A stretch of 64,000 nt of DNA from Vitellaria paradoxa. Lineage: Eukaryota; Streptophyta; Magnoliopsida; Ericales; Sapotaceae. The notes under the pieces are model-generated. The model did not search any database. It was not told the origin of the DNA and was given only the letters and a program-made list of their open reading frames with translations. Positions 24,001 to 36,212 of the stretch are shown here, one piece after another; the first letter of the stretch is position 1, and every line of letters starts with the position of its first letter. The stretch is from positions 13,349,573 through 13,413,572 of the forward strand of contig CM034233.1 of NCBI GenBank assembly GCA_019916065.1. Reading direction: 5' to 3'. The translations under genes were made by a program, and so were the position numbers.

Positions 24001-27000
24001 TGTGTAGATTTCCGGGATCTGAAAAGGGCTTGCCCTAAGGATGAATTCCCTCTTCCTAGTATAGACACACTAATCGATTCTACTGCGGGATTCCACATGT
24101 TCTCGTTCATGGATGGTTTCAGCGGCTACAATTAGATAAAAATGGCTCCAGAAGACGCTCAGAAGACAGCCTTTCGAACGCCCATTGGGAACTTTTATTA
24201 TACCGTCATGCCATTCGGACTAAAGAACGCAGGGGCTACTTACCAAAGGGCCATGATGGCCATATTCCATGACATGTTTCACAAACGTCTGGAATTTTAC
24301 ATTGATGATTTAGTGGTGAAGACAGGGCAGGGGATGTCGCACTTGGAAGATTTACGAATAGTCTTCAGCAGATGTCGCAGATACAAGCTGAAGATGAATC
24401 CGCTTAAATGCGCCTTCGGGGTCACAACAAGGAAGTTTTTGGGCTGTATGGTGCATCGCCACGGGATTGAGGCGGACCCAACCAAAGTTCTGGCGATTAG
24501 GGATATGCCGCAGCCCATCAACCAAAAGGAGTTGAAGGCATTCCTGGGGAAGGTGTCTTACTTGCGAAGATTTATCCCTGCTCTAGCAGAAGTAACCCAG
24601 CCTTTTAATTCTTTGCTGAAAAAGGACGTAGAATTCCGATGGGAGGAGGAACAGCAAGAGGCATTTGAGAATGTAAAAAAGACTTTGATATCGCCACTCA
24701 CCATGGTGTCCCCTCAACTAGGAAAACCCTTGCTACTCTATTTAACGTCAACTACCAGGTTAATAGGGGCTTTATTGGCCCAGGAGACAGAAGGGCAGGA
24801 AAGACCAGTTTATTACATTAGCAGAGTAGTGCAAGGGACAGAAACACGATACTCCCCGATTGAAAGGCATTGTTTGGCCTTGGTGTTTGTGGCTCAAAAA
24901 CTCCGCCATTACCTACTAACATCCCCAGTCCACTTAATCACCAAGCGTGACCCTCTACGACACCTTTTATCCAAACCAACCCTCTCGGGAAGAACGGCGA
25001 GGTGGCTCTTGTTATTAGCAGAGTACGACATCACTTGCAAAACCCCGCGAGCAATAAAAAGCCAAGCGGTAGCAGATCTTTTGGCCAAGTTCCCTTCAGG
25101 GGAATACGAGCCTCCGTTAGAAGAATTACCAGGAGAGGAATTCCAGGCCGCGGTTGCCGAAGCCGAAGAATGGTCACTTGCCTTTGACGGATCGTCAACA
25201 TTGGAGGGTGGGGGAGCAGGCGTTGTCTTAACCGCGCCATCAGGAACAAAGATCAATTTATCTTACAAATTGGAGTTTTGGTGTTCCAACAATGAAGCGG
25301 AGTATGAAGCATTAACATTGGGATTGATGGCTGCATTAGAGATCGGCATAACCAACATCTGTATAAGAGGAGATTCAAAGCTAGTAATCAAACAAACCAA
25401 CGGGGATTTTGCAATAAAAGAGCCCTCATTGGTTTCGTATCGAACTATCATTCAACAGTTAATCGACAAATTTACCCATGTAAGAATGGAGCATGCACTG
25501 AGATCCCATAATAGGCATCCTGACGCCTTGGCCACTCTGGCGTCTAAAGTGGAAGTCGAAGAAGAATTTGCTCACATAAAGGTGGTAAAAAGACTGATCC
25601 CATGCTCTGTCGTGAATATTTTGCCGGAGGGAGAAGTGAATGACTGGAGAACCCCGATTATCCAGGAGTTGAAATTTCATGAGGGTAAAATTGCCGTGAC
25701 CCAACTCAAACATTTCACCGTCAATCAGGGCTTACTATACTTCAGGGCCCCGGAGGGATGTCTAGCCAGATGTTTGGGAGAAAATGAAGCCAAAGAAAAA
25801 TTGGTAAAAATCCATGAACGAACTTGCGGCACAGGAGATGTTAGTCTTTATAGAAGGGCTCAAAGGCAAGGGTATTATTGGCCATCCATGGCCAAAGAGG
25901 CAGCAGTTATCCAGCAACAATGCTCGAGATGTTAGGAAAATCCCAAGAAAGAAGAATGTAATTTTGTTTCCACCCCAAGAGACTGGCGGCAATATTATAT
26001 CAATTACCTAAGGGAAGGTTCGCTTCCCGCAGTAAGGGAAGATGCCGCAGTAGTAAAGAAGAGAGCTTCCCTCTTTTTTACCCATGAAGGGCAGTTGTAT
26101 AGACGCGGGTTTGAAGGCAGAGCCCTACGGTGTTTAGCTGGGGAAGAGATGCAGGAAGCCTTGAAAAAGGCCCATGAAATGGAACATCAAGGGGGAAGAA
26201 AGTTGTATGCCATTTGCTGCAGGTAGGATATTATTGGCCTACAATGGAAGAAGATGCTAAGAACTACGTTAAGTGGTGCCACTCATGTCAAGTCCATTCC
26301 CATCTCATCCATGCCCCAGCAGTAGATCTCCGAACAGTAGGAACTCCGTGGCCTTTTCATACTTGGGCTATGGATTTAATTGGGCCCATTAATCCACCAT
26401 CTCGTGGCAATGTTTGGATCATCGTAGCAATGGAGTTATACACTAAATGGGCGGAATGGATCCCTCTACATCGAGCAACGGGGCCAGCAGTGTCAAATTT
26501 CATCCGAGAATACATCATTTGCCGCTTCGAGATCCCCAAGGTAATACTCTCAGACAACGGCACTCCTTTCGTGAACTCTCATGTTGGGCTACTCTTAGCT
26601 TCATATGAGATATCTCATCACAAATCGTCAGCTTATTACCCTAAAGGGAACGGTCAAGCCGAGGCAACAAATAAAAGTTTGCTGACCATATTGAGCAGGA
26701 TGCTAAAGGACCATCATTCTGGTTGGGCCCATGCACTGCCAATGGCTTTATGGGCATATAGGACATCGAAAAAAAAGGCCACTCAGATGACTCCCTTCTC
26801 CTTGGTTTATGGCGCCGAGGCAGTTCTCCCAGTTGAAATTGCCATACCTTCAGCTAGGAGGGCACTCAGAGGTGAAGCAATTCCAGACTCAAGACATATA
26901 GATCTGGAGGCTTTAGATGAAGGGAGAGACAAGGCCAAGGAAAACTTAAAGACATACCAAACACGTCTCTCTAGAGCTTATGACATGCTGGTAAAGCCTA

Positions 27001-30000
27001 GGCAGTTCGAAGAAGGGGATTTGGTGCTGAAGGCCGCGAGTCACGTGATGCAAGGATTGTCAGGACCCAAGTTCATGCCAAAATGGGAACGCCCATATGT
27101 AATCAAAGAAGCACATGGTTTCAATGGATGGTATAAAATTATGGATCCAAAAACTTCTAAGATTAGCAACCCTATTAATGTCAAATGGCTTAAGGCCTAT
27201 TATCCCTGATGTACTGATTTTCTCATTAATGAATTTTAATTAGTCTTCAATCAATCGTGATTAACCTTCATCTATGACTGTGAATATCCCAAGGAACCCC
27301 TAGGGAAACCCTCTTCAGGGTCCCTATGCTTGGTTCCCCTCCAGAAAAAGCTTCCCCCCGCGGAAATTCGCTCTCCAAGGAACTCCTAGGAAAACCCTCT
27401 TCAGGGTTCCTATGCTTGGTTCCACTCCGTGAAATAATCCCCCCCCCCCCGGGGAACTCGTTCTCCAAGGAACTCCTAGGGAAACCCTCTTTAGGGTCCC
27501 TATGCTTGGTTCCCCTCCAGAAAAAGCTTCCCCCCACGGGAATTCGCTCTCCAAGAAACTCCTAGGAAAACCCTCTTTAGGGTTCCTATGCTTGGTTCCA
27601 CTCCGTGAAATAAATCCCCCAACGGGAACTCGCTCTCCAAGGAACTCCTAGGAAAACTCTCTTCAGGGCTCCCTATGCTTGGTTCCACTTCGTGAAATAA
27701 ATCCCCCCGCGGGAACTCGTTCTCCAAGGAACTCCTAGGAAAACCCTCTTCAGGGTCTCTATGCTTGGTTCCCCTCCAGAGAAAGCTTCCCCCTGCGGGA
27801 ATTCGTTCTCCAAGGGACTCCTAGGGAAACCTTCTTCAGGGCTCCCTATGCCTGGTTCCCTTATAAAATAAATTCTCTCTGCAGAGGTCTAAAAAACAAA
27901 AAAAAAATCAGGGAATGTCCAAAACAAAATATATGATTTTCCATTCATACAAAGTTTGGGAAGTTTTACATCTCCTCAAGCTATTTCATCAAGTTCTTAC
28001 AAATGGATTGATCAAGAGATAGATCGGGGCAACTTAGATTTTCTACGGCCTTGACATGATCTAGCATTTTTGCCCTATCTTTCTTTAATCCTTGTAATAG
28101 CTCCTCGGTCTTCTCTATGTCTTTGTCAACCCGCGCTAACTCCTCCTTAGATGCATAGCCCGCAAGGAGTGACGAATTTGATTAATGCCAGCCTCAAGCC
28201 ACTTGATGTCTAGATGAGAAAACCTAACAGCAATAAGGCTCTGACAAAAATGATCAATTTCCTTAGAAGTAAACTCCTCAACCGGCTTGGCATCCAAACT
28301 ATGCATTATTGAACCAAGGAAGTTAAGCTTCAAAGCTCGAACAAACTTTGGCTGTGATATAATGCCACTGAACATGTAACCGCGATGGTTATACAAGTCA
28401 TGAAGTAATGGCAGGAAATTCTCCGCAACTCCCTCGAATAGCTCCTCCTTCAGTGGCAAGTTAAGTGGAGTTAGGGAAGGTTGAGGAGATAAAGGGATTG
28501 CAGACGCGCACATTAATGAAGTCGCGGTCGATGGCGTAGGCTTGGCCCGCGTGGGATGCACGACTGGGAGCACCGCGGATGACGGAGACAAAGAACCAAC
28601 GGTTGCCGCGGGCGATAGAGGTATCGACACCACAATAGGTGGAACGGTTGTTGCTGAAATAATAGGAGATGACTAACTAAAAAAAAAAAAAAAGGGGGCG
28701 GGGGGAGTATAATAAAGAGAGAGGCCTTGGCAATCTCATCGGTAGAAGCCAACCCAAGCTTTGACGTGGGCACACTTGTATCATCTTCCAGCCGTTTGTC
28801 TCGCACAATGATTGATGAGCTAAAAACAGCTGGGGTAGAAGAATTTAATCCCTTGGTAGTAGCAAGGGGAGAGTCCGGAATCGCAATCATGACAGGTGAA
28901 GAAGTCACACCTTCAGATGCAGAAAAAACATCCAATATATTTACTTCAAGTTTAGCAGATGCTTGCTCCTCCATCGGTCCCTGAAGAGCCACACTCTGGG
29001 TTTCTGCGGCATTAGATACGCCAAACGCGGGGCCACTAGAGGATGGAAAGGCTTCAATCCCTTGGGGGGCCGGGAATAGTATAGAAGGCCCAGAATCGGA
29101 AAAGGTACTCACAACCCTTATACACGATCTAGGAGGATTTGAAGGCCCAGAAGTCACAAGGGGCAAAGGACTAGACAAAGCAAGGGGTCCTTCTCGCCCT
29201 ACATTCCCTGCTACACCTGGAGATGAGACTTCAACAAAGGGTTCAGAGGTATCCGCATAGTCAGAGGTGGCATCCGCTTCTTCACTAACTTGTTGGATAA
29301 GAGGATCCCCCACTCCCTCCTGACCTTCCATCCTATCCTCCTCCTCCGCGGCAAAATCTCCTTCAGAAGTAGAGGGGCGGGGTAACGTACGAAGGGTTAA
29401 TTTTCTCTTCTTCTTTGAGGAAGGGGGTCCCCTGTATATATATATGTATATCTATAAGAGCTAAATTCAAGGAAACACAAGTCGTTTGCTAACCTTCTTG
29501 AAGCGTTTTCTTTCTCGAGAAGTGGTCCCATTCTCCAGGGGTTCAGCTTTCCTCTTAGACGTTCCAGATAATGTAACCCTCTTCGAGGGAGCCTCAACCA
29601 GAACAGCACCAGTAGGAGGGCCATTGGTGGAAACACCCGGGATTATTCCAAGAGGCTTGCTAAAGCGAGAAAGCACGCTGCCATGGGAATGAGCGCCTTT
29701 CCGCGGGGACAGCAATGGGTCATCTCGGAAATGGTAGGAACCCTTATCACCTTCAGAACCCCCTCTATATACTCCTGAAATAGCTTCAATTGCTGATGCC
29801 ACCAACTCCTTGCCATAAGGGTCCAGGATCCTTGTTGGCTAGATGAAGGAAAAATGCGCTGGGACATCATCGTTCTCAGAATTGACTTTCCTGGAACATG
29901 TGAGAAAACCTTGATGCTCTCAGAAGGCGTTTTCATAACACCAGTAGAAACCAAACATTGGTCAAAACCAAATTGCCGTGCCACTCGATGAGGATTATAC

Positions 30001-33000
30001 TCAACGGAAATCCAACCATTCTCGACTAAGACAGGCAAACTTCGCGGCAATAGGTAGGCCATCCAAAGGTATTTGTACCCATCTAACTCGTCTTCCTTGG
30101 ATGTGTATATGTGCACAGATTCTGGAAATTGCCAAGTCAAAGGAAAAATTCCCACAATGGGAGAGCTGTAAGGACGCCACTGAAATTCTTCTTCACGATC
30201 AATTAAGGGGGTCAATTTTTGGAAGACCCGGCGCTTGACCAGCGATTTGAACGCGGTTCTCGAGAGGGCCGTGGCTCAGGGTCATCTTCGCTTAGCACTG
30301 CGGGGAAATGGTTCGGCTTAGGACTAAATTTATGGTATCTCTCATAAAGCCACATTTGAAGGAATGGAGTTGATATGTACGTGGGAACATCGTATCTCCC
30401 AACTGAGCTTTCCTGGCCCACCTTCACCAAATCGAGTCTATGGTACAAAGTACCAAGAAAAATAGGGGCCAACGACACAGTCCTCCCCAAACTAAGCACA
30501 GCCGCTGTTAGAATATAGAATATATATATTAGAATATAGATATGATTGTTTAGCATATAGGAGTGATTGATTCGGTTTCCTAATTTCCTAGTTTCCTATT
30601 TCCTAATTTGATGTAAACCTCTATTATAAATAATATTCAAGGGAGACGAGAGGATTTCAATTTTCAATCTCTCCATTTTTTTCTCAACTTGGTATCAGAG
30701 CATATTCTGGTTCAATAAAAAAAAAAAAAAAAAAAAAAACCCTAGCACTGTTCACGCGCAGAAACCCTAGCAACACTATTCACTGCCGGCGGACAGCTCT
30801 CCGGACACCGGAATTGAAGTCCGACCACTCCAAAAGGATCGCCGGTGGTTGACGATCACAGCCCCACCGGAGTCGTCACCGGCCGGTGATCCACGCGCCC
30901 CCACGCGCGTCTTTCGAGACGCCCAGATCCCACGCGCGGGGCTTCTACCGGCGCGTGAGCGCGCGTCCTCCTCCGAGAAGATTCCGGCGACCCTTGCCGA
31001 AGCTTGTCTAGGGTAGGCGACCTTCTCGCTGCCCTTTGGCTTGATGGGTTGTTGATTTGAATATAAGCATGGTCGTCCTCGTCTCTGTCTTCCGCAACTG
31101 TCAGTTTTCCGTTTGATTTTCTCTTGTTCGCTACCAGATCTGCCATTCTGGTGTGTTCTATTTTCTTTTGTTACTGTCATTGTGGCGTTGATTTGTTGGT
31201 TTGATTGACCATTGTTGTTCTACGGTTGCGGAGGTTTCCTTTGTTTGGTTTCTTTTTGACGACTGTGCTGTGCTGGAGATTTCTTAACTATTGTTCAACA
31301 TGTCAAAGTCTGAAGATGCTACTACAATCATGCCTCAATCTGTATTCTTAAAGGCAGATGATGTTCCTCGTTCTATTATGCCGAAAAAATTAAATGGTGA
31401 GAATTATTTGAGTTGGGCACATGCTGTGATGACTTTCCTTCGAGGAAAGGACAAGTTACAATATATTACTGATGAGCCACCTTCGTCCACTGATCTTCGG
31501 TACCGTGTTTGGATGAGCGAGGATGCAATTGTTATGGGACTATTATGGCATAGTCTGGAGGATTCAGTGGCTACCACGGTTGAGTTTTGTGACTCTTTTA
31601 AGAAGATATGGGATTGTCTTGCAGAATCTTATTCCCAGAAAAATAATATCTCTCGAGTCTATGATTTGTATGAGCAGATGTTCTCTGCAAAACAAGGTGA
31701 GAGATCATTGTCTGATTACTACAGTCACTTGAAGAGCTTATAGGAGCAGTTATTACAATACAGACCGTTCAGTGAAGACTTAACACAACAAAGGAAGTAT
31801 TGGGAAGAATTCATGATTGCAAATTTCTTATCTGGTCTTAATCCTGCACTTCGAGGCTTTAAAGATCAAATTCTAGCGAGTGAAACCCTTCCTAATGCTG
31901 CTAGTGCTTATGCTCGTATACAAAGGTCATCATTGGGTTGCCATCCATCTATTGCGAATGATCGTTCAGGGCCCTCTACTGATTCTTCAGCACTTATTAG
32001 CCAATATAATCGAGGAGGTTCTTCCCAAGGTAATTCCCGTGGCACCCGTGGTGGACGTACTGCTCGTGGTGATTCTCGTGGTGGAGGACGTTCATCAAAT
32101 GGTCGAGGTGACCGCAAGTGTAATTTTTGCGGTGGTACCAATCATACTGAGCCTTACTGTTAGAAGAAATATGGGAAGCCTGAACAAGCACACCATGCCT
32201 CTAATCATACTACTTCATCACTTCCAGCGTCTGATAATGGAGCTACGACATCTGATTCTCAGGAGACAATTACCTTAAGCTCATCACAACTTCAAGAGCT
32301 CATTCAGTCCTTGCGTGCTTCTAATCCCTCATCTTCCACTACTACTTTGGCTGACTCAGGTAAACCAACTCTTGTAGCCTCCTCTTCTCCCTCTTGAATC
32401 ATCGATTCGGGAGCCAGCTTGCATATGTCTGGTAATTTCTCCTTATTCTCTAATCTCAATAGTGTTAACCATAGTATTGTGTTAGCTGATGGTTCTTCTC
32501 GTCCTGTGTCTGGTAGAGGGACTCTTCATCCCTCATCATCCCTTAATCTCCCTTCTAGTTTTTATGTACCACACTTTCCTTTTAATTTACTCTCTGTCAG
32601 TCAGTTAACCAAAATATTAAATTGTTCCATAACTTTCTTTCCTACTTCTTGTGTTTTTCAGGACCTCACGACGAAGAAGATGATTGGTTCGTGGCATGAG
32701 AAGGATGGCCTTTATTACCTTGATCGTAATCGTCCACCAGAGCAGCTAACTACTACAGCTCTCCGCACCTCTGTCTCCTCTCTCAAGTGGCATGTTCGTC
32801 TTGGTCATCCATGTTTAGCTCGTTTGAAACTACTTTTTCCTAATTTTAGTTCAGTATCTAGTCTTGAATATGAGGCTTGTCAACTTGGCAAGCATCATCG
32901 TAGTTCTTTTCCTAGCCGTAGTATTAGTCGTGAGTCTGAACCTTTTGATATCGTTCATACAGATGTTTGAGGCCCTGCCCGCGTTTCTAGTATTAATGAT

Positions 33001-36000
33001 TTTTCATATTTCGTGATATTTGTTGATGATTTTTCTCGAATGACATGGCTTTTTTTAATTAAACAACAGTCTGATTTACCTTTTGTTATTTCTCGTTTTT
33101 ACAATGAAATTGCTACTCAATTCAACAGAAGAATTAAAGTCCTTCGTTCTGATAATGCATTGGAATATATTCAGACGGTTGTTCATAACTTTTGTACTAA
33201 TAGGGGCATTATCCACCAAACTACTTGTCCTCGCACCTCTCAACAAAATGGTATTGCTGAACGCAAAAACCGTCATTTGTTAGATATTGCTCGTACCCTA
33301 ATGTTTCACATGCATGTCCCTAAATCTTTTGGGCAGATGCTGTTCTCACTGCTTGTTATCTAATTAATAGGGTCCCTACACCGATACTGTCAAATAAGTC
33401 TTCATTTTCTCTTCTTTATCCAAAACGGTCACCGTTTCCTCTTTCCCCTCGTACCTTTGGTTGTGTTGCCTTTATTCATATACTTGATCCTAATCAAGAC
33501 AAATTTTCACCTCGTTGTCGTAAGTGTGTCTTCTTAGGATATTCCCGCACTCAGAAAGGTTATCGTTGTTATCACCCTCATTCCCGACGTTATTTTGTGA
33601 GTGCCGATGTCACCTTTTTTGAATCTACTCCTTTCTTTTCTCCTAGTAGTGACCTTTTATCTCCTGATCTCATTGCTTTTCGTGAGAGGGCGCACTCCCC
33701 TACTCTTCCTGCCCCTTTATCTTCCACCTATGTTCCCATATCCCAGTCTACCTCACTCACCACTGATCCCTCCACAGCTTCAGAACCATTAGTTCAGTCT
33801 GAACTTTTTGCTCCTACTCCTATGGAAATGTATTATGACAATCAAGCTGCTATCTTTATTGTCAATAATCCTGTGTTTCACGAGCGTACAAAACATATTG
33901 AGGTTGATTGTCATTTTATACGTGATTTGCTGCTCCGCAAAGAGTTGAGTACTCCATTTGTTCGCTCCTCTTCTCAACTGGCCGATCTTCTCACCAAGCC
34001 ATTATCTCGTTCTGCATTTCAGAGTTTTACATCCAAGCTGGGCATTTTTGACTTATATGCTCCAGCTTGAGGGGGCGTGTTAGAATATAGAATATATATA
34101 TTAGAATATAGATATGATTGTTTAGCATATAGGAGTGATTGATTCGGTTTCCTAATTTCCTAGTTTCCTATTTCCTAATTTCCTAGTTTCCTATTTCCTA
34201 ATTTAATGTAAACCTCTATTATAAATAATATTCAAGGGAGACGAGATAATTTCAATTTTCAATCTCTCCCTTTTTTTCTCGACTGCCGCAATTCGGAATA
34301 AGCAACTCCTTACACCATCCGCGGGAGTACCCTCCAAAATATGCCGCGAGAGCCATGCCGCGATGTATGCAGCAAGATGGTACGGACTTTTCAAACCGGG
34401 ACCGTCAACACAGTCTCCTGTACCGTCGCGAGGATTAGCGTAATCCTTCCACCAATATGTCATCCAGCCTTTGAAAGTACTCTTCGAATGGGGGGCTCCG
34501 CGATCCACCTTGCGTCTCCCATTTTTGTCAAACCAGGACCCAAGGTTGTTCTGACAGGAATGAGCAGCATGAAGTGCGTCAACAATCTTCCTGACCTCTG
34601 GATCTTCCGCGGCAAGGACCACGTTTTCCTCCCCCCAAATAGGCAATTGCATTAAGGCCACAACATCTTCTAGAGTGGGGCTAATTTCCCTAAAACATGT
34701 AACAAAGGTATGAGTAGAAGTACTCCACCTGGACAACAAAGTTTCCATCGCAATAGTATTCCTCGAGATACGCATTTCTGAAGTATTGCGGATAGCCTCT
34801 AGAATTCTCGCCTCTTTTAGAATCTTCTTGAAAGATCCTTTCCCAAGGATCCAGTCCGACCAATGCTCCATCCCCTCCGCGGGACTCGTATAATTCAAGA
34901 AGTGAATGAAAGAATAAGGAAAGTCCCCTTTTTCTAGTCCAAATCGGGAAACGGAAGAAGAGGGAATAAACCTCTCCTCGGAAGCTTCAGACTCCAATAA
35001 ATAATCAGGAACTCGCTTATCCCTTTCCGCGGAAAATATGGCCTTGAAATCCCAGAAAGAGTCCCCTTGCAAATAAGGGGCACGAAACCACTCCTCCTCA
35101 ATTGGCACTACAGGGACCAAACGATTAGACCCACATTTATACTTGATCAAAGATTGATCTCCTCGAGGTACTTCGTATTCGACAGGAACTTGTCGTGTGA
35201 GTTGAGCCGGGGAACGTGCTGGACCCGCATGTGATTGAGGGGTAGATTCCCCACGGGGAGCGGAGTTATCCTGAACCAGATCGTTGCTCTCAGTAGTAGA
35301 ATGGCTAGACGAATGAGAAGCTGAACTTGTGTCCATATTGGCGTCTAGCAAGCTGAACGGAAAGTCTTTCTCTTTTCTTCCCGCGGCAACTTCAAACGTC
35401 TTCAAGGGGTTTTCGCGGGAGTTCTTCACAGCAGCTTTGGGAAATCGCGGTGAAGGCACCACAGTTTTTTTTGAAGGAATTGAAGAGGATTCAAACAAAC
35501 TAAATTATTTATATTACGTGAGATTCGACATGGGAATCCAAAACGGCGGAATTCGAAGGGACATCGCGGCGGCGCATTTAATGCACATGTCAGAAATTGA
35601 ATCATTACCTTTTCTTGTGCGCGTGCTTCCTTGCCACGACCGCAGCATGCGCACAGGGGGCTATTTGTAGGTATGTAAGCTGCGGCTGCAACGCCCAAAA
35701 ACACTTTTACACTCCTATGATCAATCGATAAACCACGGGACCTTTAGCCGCGTGGCATACCTTGTTCGCGGCACAAGTCCACCCGTGGTAGCATCACTTA
35801 GAAATACTTGGACACTCATGACTAACTAATCGATAAGCCGCGGGACCCTTGGCCGTGTGGCGTGCCCCATTCGCGGCGCAAGATCACCCGCGGCAACACC
35901 ATTCAGGAATCAAATCCATTCCAGGATTCGGGACAAGATCCGGAATGCATCCAAACCCTTTCCTGGCGGGATCATCGGGATTCAGTGGAATGGAGGTTGG

Positions 36001-36181
36001 AATCAAGGGACCGTTAGGATTTACCCTAACCGAGAATCGGGGGAATCCCTATCTAGGCGCGCCAAATTAGGGCTAAGCATATCCTCTTAACGGATTTAAA
36101 GCTCGATTTCCCGCCCGAGGGGATTCCATCCTCGCTTCTATAAATACAACTCTGAAGAACCCAAGGAGGGGATATAGATGA

Positions 36182-36212
<31 letters not shown>

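Larger units (their letters stand above)
30506..34284 (+). mobile_element. Nested Ty1/Copia element, internally deleted
   Basis: The 5' LTR is 30506-30689 (184 bp) and the 3' LTR 34078-34284 (207 bp), differing at about five bases plus a 23-bp tandem duplication in the 3' copy. A 5-bp duplication GCCGC lies at 30501-30505 and 34285-34289. The primer-binding site TGGTATCAGAGC (initiator tRNA-Met) starts at 30690, and a GAGGGGGCG polypurine tract precedes 34078. LTR termini are TG...CT, a known non-canonical type. It has inserted into the antisense PMD frame of the Gypsy element. Confidence 0.92.

Noticed and set aside
27268..27727. Overlapping minus-strand frames with repeated EGFPRSSLE-like units
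   Set aside because: They are products of the 86-bp tandem repeat, with no start context or homologous domain.
27285..27880. CRISPR-like array of regular repeats
   Set aside because: The whole unit is tandemly repeated with no unique spacers, it lies in a plant retrotransposon, and CRISPR arrays are not expected in this genome.
30776..31180. 134- and 96-codon minus-strand frames in the GC-rich leader of the nested Copia
   Set aside because: This is the untranslated leader between primer site and gag; the frames are Arg/Ser-rich by composition only.
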